A stretch of 64,000 nucleotides of DNA, taken from positions 1 through 64,000 of the forward strand of contig JAYFPO010000031.1 in the NCBI GenBank assembly GCA_034927685.1. The letters are read 5' to 3'. Below the pieces are notes generated by a model. It did not search any database. It saw only the letters and a program-made list of their open reading frames with translations, and was not told where the DNA came from. The position numbers and the translations under genes were made by a program. Shown here in pieces: positions 49,326 through 57,008 of this stretch; position 1 is the stretch's first letter; each line of letters opens with the position of its first letter. This DNA comes from RGIG3159 sp034927685 (GTDB lineage: Bacteria; Bacillota; Clostridia; Oscillospirales; Oscillospiraceae).

Positions 49326-49354
49326 ATCATAGGTCAGCGGTAGAGGATTGTCAA
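49326..49354 (-). promoter_or_regulatory. SigA promoter of mgtA leader
   Basis: Minus strand TTGACA (49354-49349), 17-bp spacer, TATGAT (49331-49326). Transcript would start about 10 nt before the riboswitch. Confidence 0.85.
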
Positions 49355-49541
49355 CTCAATTCTCTCCTTTTGGCAATCATTTCGTGTAAAGAACGATCTG
49401 TTTCACGCGATCTGTTCCAGTACGCGAAACGCACAGCCTGTTTCGCCGCCGCGCCCCGTTCGGATCGGCGACGCCGGAGGAGATGCGCCGGGGCTTTTTA
49501 TTCGCGGCGCAATCATTTCTGAAATAATTTTAAAATAACCC

Positions 49542-49572
49542 TTGACCAAGACGTTACGTCATGGTTTATGAT
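49542..49572 (+). promoter_or_regulatory. MerR-type autoregulatory promoter-operator
   Basis: TTGACC (49542-49547), 19-bp spacer, TATGAT (49567-49572). The spacer holds a perfect GACGT-T-ACGTC dyad (49550-49560) that extends to ACCA and TGGT with one mismatch. Layout is typical of MerR-family activation, 25 bp before the regulator gene. Confidence 0.85.
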
Positions 49573-49596
49573 GTAGATACACGAGGGGGAATCACG

Positions 49597-50328
49597 ATGA
49601 AAACAGTAAACGAAGTAAGCAAGCTGACCGGAGTGAGTATACGCACTCTGCACTATTATGACACAATCGGGCTTTTGCATCCGAGTGGTGTTACGGAATC
49701 CGGCTATCGGCTGTATGACGATACAGCCTTAGAGCGGCTGCAACAGATTTTGCTGTTTCGTGAGTTGGAATTCCCGTTGAAAGAAATCAAGACCATTCTG
49801 GACAGCAAAAATTTGGACAGGAACAAAGCTCTGGAGCAGCAAATTGAATTGCTGACTTTGAAAAAAGAGCATCTGGAGGACTTGATTCACTTTGCTCGTG
49901 AAATCAATACGATTGGAGCAAGATCAATGGATTTTACAGTCTTTGACACAAAGAAAATTGATGAATACACGAAAAAAGCGAAAGAACAGTGGGGGAAAAC
50001 AGAGGCCTATCAGGAGTTCGAGCAGAAAAGCAAAACTATGAGCGATGCGGATCGGCAGGCTGCCAGCCAAAAGCTTATGGAACTGTTTGTGGAATTCGGA
50101 GCGCTCACCGGGCAGGAACCTTCCGCCGGGGAAGTGCAGAACCAGGTACGCAAGCTGCAGCGTTATATTACGGAGCATTTCTACAACTGTACTCCGGAAA
50201 TTTTGTCGGGTCTCGGCAAGATGTATGGCGGCGGCGGCGAATTCACGGAAAACATCAATCACGCGGGCGGTGCCGGTACCGCAGAGTTTGTAGAAAAAGC
50301 AATTGAATGCTACTGCAAAGAAAAATAA
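49597..50328 (+). CDS. MerR-family regulator with TipAS domain
   Basis: A 243-residue regulator. The MerR helix-turn-helix (KTVNEVSKLTGVSIRTLHYY, then DTIGLL and GYRLY) is followed by a dimerising helix (about 75-110) and a C-terminal TipAS-like globin-fold domain (about 120-240, with YQEFEQKSKTMSD and FYNCTPEILSGLGKMY). TipAS domains bind antibiotics such as thiopeptides; the ligand here is unknown. ATG at 49597 has GAGGGGGAAT upstream. It is monocistronic and probably autoregulated through the 19-bp-spaced promoter in front. Confidence 0.93.
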   Translation: MKTVNEVSKLTGVSIRTLHYYDTIGLLHPSGVTESGYRLYDDTALERLQQILLFRELEFPLKEIKTILDSKNLDRNKALEQQIELLTLKKEHLEDLIHFAREINTIGARSMDFTVFDTKKIDEYTKKAKEQWGKTEAYQEFEQKSKTMSDADRQAASQKLMELFVEFGALTGQEPSAGEVQNQVRKLQRYITEHFYNCTPEILSGLGKMYGGGGEFTENINHAGGAGTAEFVEKAIECYCKEK

Positions 50329-50355
50329 ACAAACGTTAAGGCGAGAAGCAACCGA

Positions 50356-50402
50356 TGATTTAGGCCCCTGCCATTGCTGACAGGGGCCTAAATCATGCGC
50401 TT
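50356..50402. terminator. Terminator after MerR gene
   Basis: Fifteen-bp perfect arms (50356-50370, 50381-50395), with a T-run a few bases further on. Confidence 0.85.
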
Positions 50403-50473
50403 TTTTTGAAGGGATGTCATGCCGACAGAATCAAGCGCATCACATCCGAAACAATCGCGGAGCGGGTATGGCA

Positions 50474-50511
50474 ATCGCCCAGGACCAGCTTGTGTTCTGG
50501 TCCTGGGCGAT
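50474..50511. repeat. Perfect inverted repeat without U-tract
   Basis: Fifteen-bp perfect arms (50474-50488, 50497-50511) around an 8-nt loop. No T-run on either side, so it is not a standard terminator. It lies between convergent genes. Confidence 0.7.
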
Positions 50512-50602
50512 GCTGCCGCCAAGAAAAGGAACCGGCGACAAATGGGAGACAGACTCAAATTTTGCGTTTCAAACCATTGAAAAAATCCGGCTATTTCCGG
50601 GT

Positions 50603-51604
50603 TTAGCCCTTCATGGATTCTTCCACAGCGACAGCCACGGCGACGGTGGCGCCGACCATGGGGTTGTTGCCCATGCCGAGGAAGCCCATCATCTCAACGT
50701 GCGCCGGGACGGAGGAGGAGCCCGCGAACTGGGCGTCGGAGTGCATCCGGCCCATGGTATCGGTCATGCCGTAGGAGGCGGGACCTGCTGCCATGTTATC
50801 CGGGTGCAGCGTGCGGCCCGTGCCGCCGCCGGAGGCTACGGAGAAGAACTTTTTGCCCTGCTCGATGCATTCCTTCTTGTAGGTTCCGGCAACGGGATGC
50901 TGGAATCTTGTGGGGTTGGTGGAGTTGCCGGTGATGGAGACGTCGACGCCCTCATGGTGCATGATGGCAACGCCTTCACGGACATCGTCCGCGCCGTAGC
51001 AGCGGACATCGGCCCGTTCGCTTTCGGAATAGCGGATTTCGCGGACGATCTTTAGTTCGCTGGTATAATAGTCGAACTGTGTCTGCACATAGGTGAAACC
51101 GTTGATCCGGGAGATGATTTGCGCAGCGTCCTTGCCCAGACCGTTCAGAATCACGCGCAGCGCCGTCTTACGGGCCTTGTTGGCATTCTTGACGATGCCG
51201 ATGGCGCCTTCCGCGGCGGCGAAGGACTCGTGGCCGGCCAGAAATGCGAAGCATTTCGTCTCGTCGGAGAGCAGCATGGCGCCCAGATTCCCGTGCCCCA
51301 GGCCAACCTTGCGGTCTTCGGCCACGGAGCCGTCAATGCAGAAAGCCTGCAGACCAATGCCGATGGTTTTGGCGGCCTCGGAGGCGGTCTTGACGCCGGA
51401 TTTCAGCGCGATGGCCGCGCCGACGGTGTATGCCCAGCAGGCATTTTCAAAGCAGATGGCCTGGATGGACTTGGTGATCTCATAGGGATCGAAGCCCTTG
51501 GCCTGGCAGATCTCCCGGCATTCCTCCACGGAGGCGATACCATATTGAGCGAGGACGCGGTTGATCTTATCGATTCTTCTCTCATAGCTTTCAAACAGTG
51601 CCAT
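50603..51604 (-). CDS. GGGtGRT protein
   Basis: A 333-residue soluble protein named after its glycine motif, seen here as SVASGGGTGRTLHPDN (about 265-280). Other conserved stretches are KVGLGHGNLGAMLLS, FAFLAGHESFAAAEG and the C-terminal MGNNPMVGATVAVAVAVEES. Members are common in anaerobes and are paired with an iron-sulfur scaffold-like gene, as here (15-bp gap). Biochemical function is unknown. It is the second gene of a two-gene operon behind a consensus promoter. Confidence 0.9.
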   Translation of the reverse strand: MALFESYERRIDKINRVLAQYGIASVEECREICQAKGFDPYEITKSIQAICFENACWAYTVGAAIALKSGVKTASEAAKTIGIGLQAFCIDGSVAEDRKVGLGHGNLGAMLLSDETKCFAFLAGHESFAAAEGAIGIVKNANKARKTALRVILNGLGKDAAQIISRINGFTYVQTQFDYYTSELKIVREIRYSESERADVRCYGADDVREGVAIMHHEGVDVSITGNSTNPTRFQHPVAGTYKKECIEQGKKFFSVASGGGTGRTLHPDNMAAGPASYGMTDTMGRMHSDAQFAGSSSVPAHVEMMGFLGMGNNPMVGATVAVAVAVEESMKG

Positions 51605-51619
51605 AATTTCGTCCTCCTC

Positions 51620-52312
51620 TTATTCCTGACGCGGGTCGATATACTTGGCGGCGCCGTCGAACTGGCCATAATGACCCTGCGCCTTCTTCAGCGCCTCGGC
51701 GGGCTCGACGCCCTTCTTGATGAAGTCCATCATCTTGCCGAGGTTGATAAACTCATAGCCGATGATCTCGTTTTCCTTGTTCAGCGCGACGCGCGAGACA
51801 TAGCCCTCGGCCATTTCCAGATAACGGGGGCCCTTTTCCCTGGTGGCGAACATGGTGCCGACCTGGCTGCGCAGGCCCTTGCCCAGATCCTCCAGGGAGG
51901 CGCCGACGGCGAGGCCGCCCTCGGAGAAGGCGGACTGGGTACGGCCATAGACGATCTGCAAAAACAGCTCGCGCATGGCGGTGTTGATCGCGTCGCAGAC
52001 GAGGTCTGTGTTCAGCGCCTCGAGAATGGTCTTGCCAATCAGAATTTCGGAGGCCATGGCGGCGGAGTGGGTCATGCCGGAGCAGCCCAGGGTCTCGACC
52101 AGTGCCTCTTCGATCACGCCGTTTTTGACGTTTAGGGTCAGCTTGCAGGCGCCCTGCTGCGGTGCGCACCAGCCGACGCCGTGGGTAAAGCCGGAAATGT
52201 CCCCCAGCTGCTTGGCCTGCACCCATTTACCCTCTTCGGGAATGGGGGCTGGTCCATGGTATGCGCCCTTGGCAATGGGACACATGTGCTGAACTTCTGT
52301 CGTGTAAATCAT
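51620..52312 (-). CDS. Iron-sulfur scaffold-like protein (IscU/NifU domain)
   Basis: A 230-residue protein with an IscU-like fold. Cys residues suited to hold a cluster occur in MCPIAKGA, VGWCAPQQGACK and ETLGCSGMTHSAAM. Compared with plain IscU (about 130 residues) it is longer and has an added C-terminal part. ATG at 52312 has AAAGGAAAG upstream; the frame to 52438 covers the promoter and is rejected. It is paired with the GGGtGRT protein and may build or deliver a cluster to it (inference). Confidence 0.88.
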   Translation of the reverse strand: MIYTTEVQHMCPIAKGAYHGPAPIPEEGKWVQAKQLGDISGFTHGVGWCAPQQGACKLTLNVKNGVIEEALVETLGCSGMTHSAAMASEILIGKTILEALNTDLVCDAINTAMRELFLQIVYGRTQSAFSEGGLAVGASLEDLGKGLRSQVGTMFATREKGPRYLEMAEGYVSRVALNKENEIIGYEFINLGKMMDFIKKGVEPAEALKKAQGHYGQFDGAAKYIDPRQE

Positions 52313-52409
52313 GGTATCTTTCCTTTCCGTGTGAAATCGAGGTACGAAGCGTACCTTTAAACGGTAAATTCGCGGAAATGCGCGAGGTTGCCCTAGATTT
52401 CCAACTAAC

Positions 52410-52438
52410 ATTATACCGGACGGGAATAACGTTGTCAA
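52410..52438 (-). promoter_or_regulatory. Consensus SigA promoter of Fe-S/GGGtGRT operon
   Basis: Minus strand TTGACA (52438-52433), 17-bp spacer, TATAAT (52415-52410): a full consensus match, so strong expression is expected. Confidence 0.92.
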
Positions 52439-52530
52439 TCTGATTTCATTCCCGGCGGAATCTGCAAATATACATAAAAAACAGGGGAAAAACCGAAAAA
52501 AATTGGTGCAGTACGGAAAAGGGGACAGTA

Positions 52531-52559
52531 TTTACAATTCCGGGAAAAATGGATATAAT
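52531..52559 (+). promoter_or_regulatory. SigA promoter of PfkB-type kinase gene
   Basis: TTTACA (52531-52536), 17-bp spacer, TATAAT (52554-52559), 45 bp before the ATG. Confidence 0.85.
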
Positions 52560-52604
52560 TTAAAGTAATACGGTAATGAAATACAAGAACCGCTGGGAGG
52601 AAAA

Positions 52605-53543
52605 ATGGGAATGATTATCACGGTAACCTTGAACCCCGCGCTGGATAAGACCGTCAGTGTTTCCAGGCTGATGATCAACGGGGTAAACCGTGTCATCGGC
52701 ACCAGGCTGGATGCCGGCGGCAAGGGGATAAACGTATCCAAGGTGATCAAAAAGCTGGGCGGCGAGACGCTGGCCATGGGAATTATCGGCGGCGAAAGCG
52801 GGATGTACATTCAGCACAGCATGGCGCAGAAGGGGATTAACAGCAAATTCTGCTTCGTGGAGGCGCCTACCCGCACCAACATCAAGATTGTGGACACTTC
52901 CATGCACACTTATACGGATATCAACGAGCGCGGCGAGCCGGTGGAGGAATCGGTGCTTACGCAGGTCTTTGAAAACGTCTGCGCGGCGGCCTCTGGCGGA
53001 GATACCGTGGTATTTGCCGGCGCATACCCGCCGGACACCCGCCCAGAACTGCTGGCGGAATGGACCAGAATCCTCCGCAAAAAGAATATCACGGTATGTT
53101 TGGACGCTACCGGGGAGGCCATGCGGCTGGCGCTGGATGCCGGCCCCAATATCATCAAGCCAAACAAGACAGAGTTGGAGGAGATCTGTGGCCGCCGTCT
53201 CTATTTCGATATCGATGTGATCGCGGCAGCCAAGGAGCTGATCGCTGCGGGCGTCGAACGGGTTACGGTTTCACTGGGGCCGGAGGGCGCGCTGTTTGTG
53301 ACGGAGGATCAGGTGATCCGGGCCTACGGCGTGCATGTGCCGGTGGTCAGCACCGTCGGCTCCGGCGACGCCATGATGGCCGCCGTGGCCTATTATCTGC
53401 AGGAGGGTCTCTCGTGGCGGGAGGTCGTGACCCATGCCATCGCGGTCAGCGCGGCGCATGTGATGTGCCCCGGCGCAGAGCCGGCGGAGCTGAGCCAGAT
53501 TGAACCTCTGCTCAGCCAGGTGCGGTTGGACGAACTGATGTAA
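52605..53543 (+). CDS. 1-phosphofructokinase-family hexose kinase (PfkB)
   Basis: A 312-residue ribokinase-fold sugar kinase. N-terminal TLNPALDKTV and GGKGINVSKVIKKLGG (PfkB signature 1), IIKPNKTELEE, and C-terminal VVSTVGSGDAMMAAVAYYL with catalytic Asp (signature 2). The TLNPA-D start is typical of fructose-1-phosphate and tagatose-6-phosphate kinases. No PTS or tagatose genes lie nearby, so the exact substrate is open. ATG at 52605 or 52611 behind GGGAGG. Monocistronic between its promoter and a terminator. Confidence 0.92.
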   Translation: MGMIITVTLNPALDKTVSVSRLMINGVNRVIGTRLDAGGKGINVSKVIKKLGGETLAMGIIGGESGMYIQHSMAQKGINSKFCFVEAPTRTNIKIVDTSMHTYTDINERGEPVEESVLTQVFENVCAAASGGDTVVFAGAYPPDTRPELLAEWTRILRKKNITVCLDATGEAMRLALDAGPNIIKPNKTELEEICGRRLYFDIDVIAAAKELIAAGVERVTVSLGPEGALFVTEDQVIRAYGVHVPVVSTVGSGDAMMAAVAYYLQEGLSWREVVTHAIAVSAAHVMCPGAEPAELSQIEPLLSQVRLDELM

Positions 53544-53553
53544 GCAAAATTAA

Positions 53554-53606
53554 GGCCTGTTGCAAAACGGAACGGTCAGAACTCGACCGCTATGCTGCAA
53601 CAGGCC
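53554..53606. terminator. Bidirectional terminator with branched stem
   Basis: GGCCTGTTGCA (53554-53564) pairs with TGCAACAGGCC (53596-53606), enclosing an inner CGGTC/GACCG stem. T-run follows on the plus strand. Confidence 0.85.
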
Positions 53607-53615
53607 CAATTTTTG

Positions 53616-53852
53616 TTATTTGATGACTCCGACAAAGCTGAGGATGGTGACAATGATACCGACCAAAATATAGAGGTCAAACAGAGACCCCAGAATTTTG
53701 AAGATCCAGCCGACGAGCCACAGATGGGAGAACAGCGCGATCAGCGTGCCAACGACAGCGCCGATGACGACGTAAATCAGCAGCGTAATCACAAATGCGC
53801 GGGTGTCGACCGGCCGATACGAAAACGGAAAATATCGTTTGAGAAAATCCAT
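53616..53852 (-). CDS. Small two-helix membrane protein
   Basis: A 78-residue protein with a basic/aromatic head (MDFLKRYFPFSYRP) and two membrane helices (about 20-42 and 48-72). No family is recognised; similar short proteins are common in Oscillospirales. ATG at 53852 is preceded by AAAGGAG at 9-10 nt; the frame to 53891 lacks an RBS. It lies 87 bp downstream of the possible 67-residue ORF on the same strand. Confidence 0.72.
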   Translation of the reverse strand: MDFLKRYFPFSYRPVDTRAFVITLLIYVVIGAVVGTLIALFSHLWLVGWIFKILGSLFDLYILVGIIVTILSFVGVIK

Positions 53853-53939
53853 ATGGGGCAGCTCCTTTCTGTCGCCCCCATGATACCGCATTTTCCGACA
53901 AAAATCAATCAGTTTCGTATCCCGGACGGAATGGCCGTG

Positions 53940-54143
53940 TCATTTTTCCGCGACGCCGCAGGATAGCGCCCGGCTGCAGGCGTAGAGCAGCGCGAAGCCG
54001 TCCGGGTTCCGACCGGGGTCCATCTCCACAGAATCAGCGAGATAGCGGCCGCTTTTGCAAAGCGTCTCCGCACGTTCCCTGACCATGTGCGCAAAGGCTT
54101 TCTGCGGCGCGTCGGGCGTCTTGCCGGGAAAGTGCGCCCCAAT
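53940..54143 (-). CDS. 67-residue hypothetical protein, possible ATT start
   Basis: An open frame with strong coding character (high GC at third positions, balanced composition) reads GAHFPGKTPDAPQKAFAHM and GRYLADSVEMDPGRNPDGFA, ending ACSRALSCGVAEK. No ATG, GTG or TTG occurs at the head. AAAGGAAG lies 6 nt before an ATT at 54143, so ATT initiation (as for infC) is plausible. An internal ATG at 54086 has no RBS. I do not know the family. It is divergent from asnA and upstream of the small membrane protein gene. Confidence 0.5.
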   Translation of the reverse strand: MGAHFPGKTPDAPQKAFAHMVRERAETLCKSGRYLADSVEMDPGRNPDGFALLYACSRALSCGVAEK

Positions 54144-54196
54144 GCCGCTTCCTTTCCGATTTTTTCCTGCACCGCTGGTTTTCCACCAGAAAAAAC

Positions 54197-54225
54197 TTGT
54201 AAAATGCGTCCAAATGACGTATACT
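54197..54225 (+). promoter_or_regulatory. SigA promoter of asnA-asnS
   Basis: TTGTAA (54197-54202), 17-bp spacer, TATACT (54220-54225). The leader is only about 30 nt, which leaves no room for a T-box. Confidence 0.75.
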
Positions 54226-54261
54226 GATCTTTATCATTTTGACAGAAAAGGAGGATCGAGC

Positions 54262-55278
54262 ATGGCAAAGATTGTGATCCCCGAAGGTTACAAGACGCCC
54301 CTGCCCATCTACGACACCCAGTGCGCGATTGAATTCATTAAGAGAAATTTCCAGGAGAATCTTTGCAACGCCCTGAATCTCCGGCGCGTCTCCGCGCCGC
54401 TCTTCGTGGAGGAGGGCTCCGGTCTCAACGACAACCTGAACGGCTACGAGCGCCCCGTTTCTTTTGACATTCCGGATGTCGGTACCGAGGGACAGGTGGT
54501 CCACTCGCTGGCGAAGTGGAAACGCTACGCACTGCAGCGCTATAACTTTTTCCCCGGCCGCGGACTCTATACCGATATGAACGCCATCCGGCGCGACGAG
54601 GAACTGGATAACATCCACTCGGTCTATGTGGACCAGTGGGACTGGGAGACGGTCATCACTAGGGAGAACCGCACCAGAGAATACCTGATTGATACGGTGC
54701 AGCGCATCGTCAACTGCGCCTATGTCACCAATGAAATGCTGAAAATTCAGTTCCCGCAGCTGCACGCGGACGTGCCGCGGGACCTGCTGATCGTTACAAC
54801 GCAAGAGCTCGAGGACCGCTATCCGGAACTCGGGACCGGCTCCCAGCGCGAGACCGCATTCCTCCGGGAGAACCCCGACAAAGCTGTGTTCCTGATGCAG
54901 ATCGGCGGAGCTCTGCGCTCCGGTAAGCCGCACGACGGCCGTGCGCCGGACTATGACGACTGGGACCTCAACGGAGACATTCTCTTCTGGAATGAGGTTT
55001 TGCAGCGCTCCTTCGAAGTTTCCTCCATGGGAATCCGTGTGGACGAGGAATCCCTTCTCCGCCAGCTCAAGATCCGCGGCTGCGAGGAACGGAAAGAGCT
55101 GCCGTTCCACAGGGCGCTGCTCGCCGGCGAGCTGCCGCTGTCCATTGGCGGCGGCATCGGCCAGTCCCGGCTTTGCATGCTGATGATGGGCTGCGCCCAC
55201 ATCGGCGAGGTGCAGTGCTCCATCTGGGACCAGACTACGCGGGAAGCCTGCCAGCAGGCGGGCGTCATGCTGCTATAA
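54262..55278 (+). CDS. asnA: Aspartate-ammonia ligase
   Basis: A 338-residue ammonia-dependent asparagine synthetase with a class II aminoacyl-tRNA synthetase fold. Family phrases: RVSAPLFVEEGSGLNDNLNG, GLYTDMNAIRRDEELDNIHS, VYVDQWDWE and the C-terminal SIGGGIGQSRLCMLMM. It makes asparagine from Asp, NH3 and ATP. ATG at 54262 has AAAGGAGGATC upstream. It lies 14 bp before asnS, so asparagine supply and its charging to tRNA are in one operon. Confidence 0.96.
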   Translation: MAKIVIPEGYKTPLPIYDTQCAIEFIKRNFQENLCNALNLRRVSAPLFVEEGSGLNDNLNGYERPVSFDIPDVGTEGQVVHSLAKWKRYALQRYNFFPGRGLYTDMNAIRRDEELDNIHSVYVDQWDWETVITRENRTREYLIDTVQRIVNCAYVTNEMLKIQFPQLHADVPRDLLIVTTQELEDRYPELGTGSQRETAFLRENPDKAVFLMQIGGALRSGKPHDGRAPDYDDWDLNGDILFWNEVLQRSFEVSSMGIRVDEESLLRQLKIRGCEERKELPFHRALLAGELPLSIGGGIGQSRLCMLMMGCAHIGEVQCSIWDQTTREACQQAGVMLL

Positions 55279-55292
55279 CAAGGGAGAGAGAT

Positions 55293-56684
55293 ATGGACCT
55301 GATTTCTGTGCGAGAGCTTCACAAGAATACTGCCGCCTGGGCGGGCAAGACCGTGACGCTCGGCGGCTGGATTAAAAACCTGCGCGCCTCGAAAAATTTT
55401 GGCTTCCTCGTCCTGGGAGACGGCACCTTCTTTGAGCCGGTGCAGGTCGTCATCAACGACAAGATGACAAACTTCCAGGAAATTTCCCGGCAGAACATCG
55501 GCGCAGCGGTTCTGGTCACCGGCGTGCTGGTTGAGACGCCGGACGCCAGGCAGCCGTTTGAGATTCAGGCGGAGACAGTCGCCGTGGAGGGCCCGTCTAC
55601 GCCGGATTTCCCGGTGCAGCCCAAGCGCCACTCCATGGAGTACCTGCGCACCATCACCCATCTGCGTCCCCGGACCAACACCTTCCAGGCGGTGTTCCGC
55701 ATCCGCAGTCTAGCCGCCTATGCCATTCACAAATTCTTCCAGGAGCGGGACTTCGTCTATGTTCACACGCCCCTGATTACCGCATCCGACTGCGAGGGCG
55801 CCGGTGAAATGTTTCAGGTTACCACGCTGGACCCGGAAAACCCGCCGAGAACCGACGACGGCAAGGTGGACTACAGCAAGGACTTTTTCGGAAAGCGCAC
55901 CAGCCTGACCGTCTCCGGCCAGCTAAACGGCGAGGCCTATGCCATGGCCTTCCGCAATATTTATACCTTTGGCCCAACCTTCCGCGCGGAAAACTCCAAC
56001 ACCACCCGCCATGCGGCGGAATTCTGGATGATCGAGCCGGAAATCGCCTTTGCGGACCTTGGAGACAATATGAAGCTGGCGGAGGCAATGATTAAATATA
56101 TCATTGACTATGTTCTGGAGCATGCGCCGGAGGAGATGGAGTTCTTCAACAAGTTTGTGGATCCCGGCCTGCTGGAACGGCTGCGGCATGTGCTTTCCTC
56201 CGATTTCGGTCATATCACCTACACGGAGGCCGTCGCGCTGCTGGAGCAGCACAACGACAAGTTCGACTACAAGGTTCACTGGGGTACCGATTTGCAGACA
56301 GAGCACGAGCGCTACCTGACTGAGGTTTTGTTCAAGCGCCCGGTGTTCGTCACCGACTACCCCAAGGAGATCAAGGCGTTCTATATGAAGCTCAATGGGG
56401 ACGGCAAAACGGTCGCCGCCATGGACTGTCTGGTGCCCGGCATCGGCGAGATCATCGGCGGTTCCCAGCGCGAGGACAATTACGACACGCTGGTCGCGCG
56501 GATGCGGGAGCTCGACCTGTGCGAGGCGGATTACCGCTTCTATCTCGATCTGCGGAAGTACGGCTCCACGCGCCACGCCGGATTCGGCCTCGGATTTGAG
56601 CGGATGGTCATGTACCTGACGGGCATTGGCAACATCCGCGACGTCATCCCGTTTCCCCGCACCGTCGGCAACTGCGACATCTGA
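55293..56684 (+). CDS. asnS: Asparagine-tRNA ligase
   Basis: A 463-residue class IIb synthetase. The N-terminal OB-fold (VTLGGWIKNLRASKNFGFLVL, about 20-40) binds the anticodon. Motif 2 is RAENSNTTRHAAEFWMIEPE and motif 3 is GFGLGFERMVMYLTG. Fit and length are normal. ATG at 55293 has AAGGGAGAG upstream. Presence of AsnRS means Asn-tRNA is made directly. The asnA neighbour provides the substrate. Confidence 0.96.
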   Translation: MDLISVRELHKNTAAWAGKTVTLGGWIKNLRASKNFGFLVLGDGTFFEPVQVVINDKMTNFQEISRQNIGAAVLVTGVLVETPDARQPFEIQAETVAVEGPSTPDFPVQPKRHSMEYLRTITHLRPRTNTFQAVFRIRSLAAYAIHKFFQERDFVYVHTPLITASDCEGAGEMFQVTTLDPENPPRTDDGKVDYSKDFFGKRTSLTVSGQLNGEAYAMAFRNIYTFGPTFRAENSNTTRHAAEFWMIEPEIAFADLGDNMKLAEAMIKYIIDYVLEHAPEEMEFFNKFVDPGLLERLRHVLSSDFGHITYTEAVALLEQHNDKFDYKVHWGTDLQTEHERYLTEVLFKRPVFVTDYPKEIKAFYMKLNGDGKTVAAMDCLVPGIGEIIGGSQREDNYDTLVARMRELDLCEADYRFYLDLRKYGSTRHAGFGLGFERMVMYLTGIGNIRDVIPFPRTVGNCDI

Positions 56685-56705
56685 ACGCGAAGCGCGCGGC
56701 CAAAC

Positions 56706-56741
56706 ACCGCAGGGCGGCTTGTGAGCAAGCCGCCCTGCGGT
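56706..56741. terminator. Terminator, GGGCGGC type
   Basis: Sixteen-bp perfect arms (56706-56721, 56726-56741) around TGAG. The stem core CGCAGGGCGGCTTG resembles that at 3562-3607. Confidence 0.9.
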
Positions 56742-57008
56742 TTATCATGTTTGCCCTTCGCCCATTGCAGGTTAGCAAATTTTGAAGGGAAGCTTCTGAA
56801 TAAGGCGGATGGAATCCGCGGCAGTACGGGGGCACTGGCTGCCCCCGATCTTTTTCGGAACGCATCCTGCACAAAAACGCTGCCTGCTGCCGGGAGCGTA
56901 TCCGCATTCCAACAAACAACATACGAGCGTCTCGCGCAGGAGCCGTGTCCTGCAGGAGGGTGGCGAGAGTCCGGTTCCCGATGCAAGCGCTCCTGTGCCG
57001 AGTTGCCG
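56742..57008. other. Spacer between asnS and sigK without a gene
   Basis: Convergent intergenic region. Open frames here are without RBS or motif. Confidence 0.5.

Noticed and set aside
53892..54261. T-box riboswitch before asnA-asnS
   Set aside because: The promoter leaves only about 30 nt of leader and no T-box motif is visible.
53909..54268. 119-codon minus-strand frame with normal ATG
   Set aside because: It covers the asnA promoter, has no RBS and an Arg-rich product; the overlapping 67-codon frame has better coding texture.
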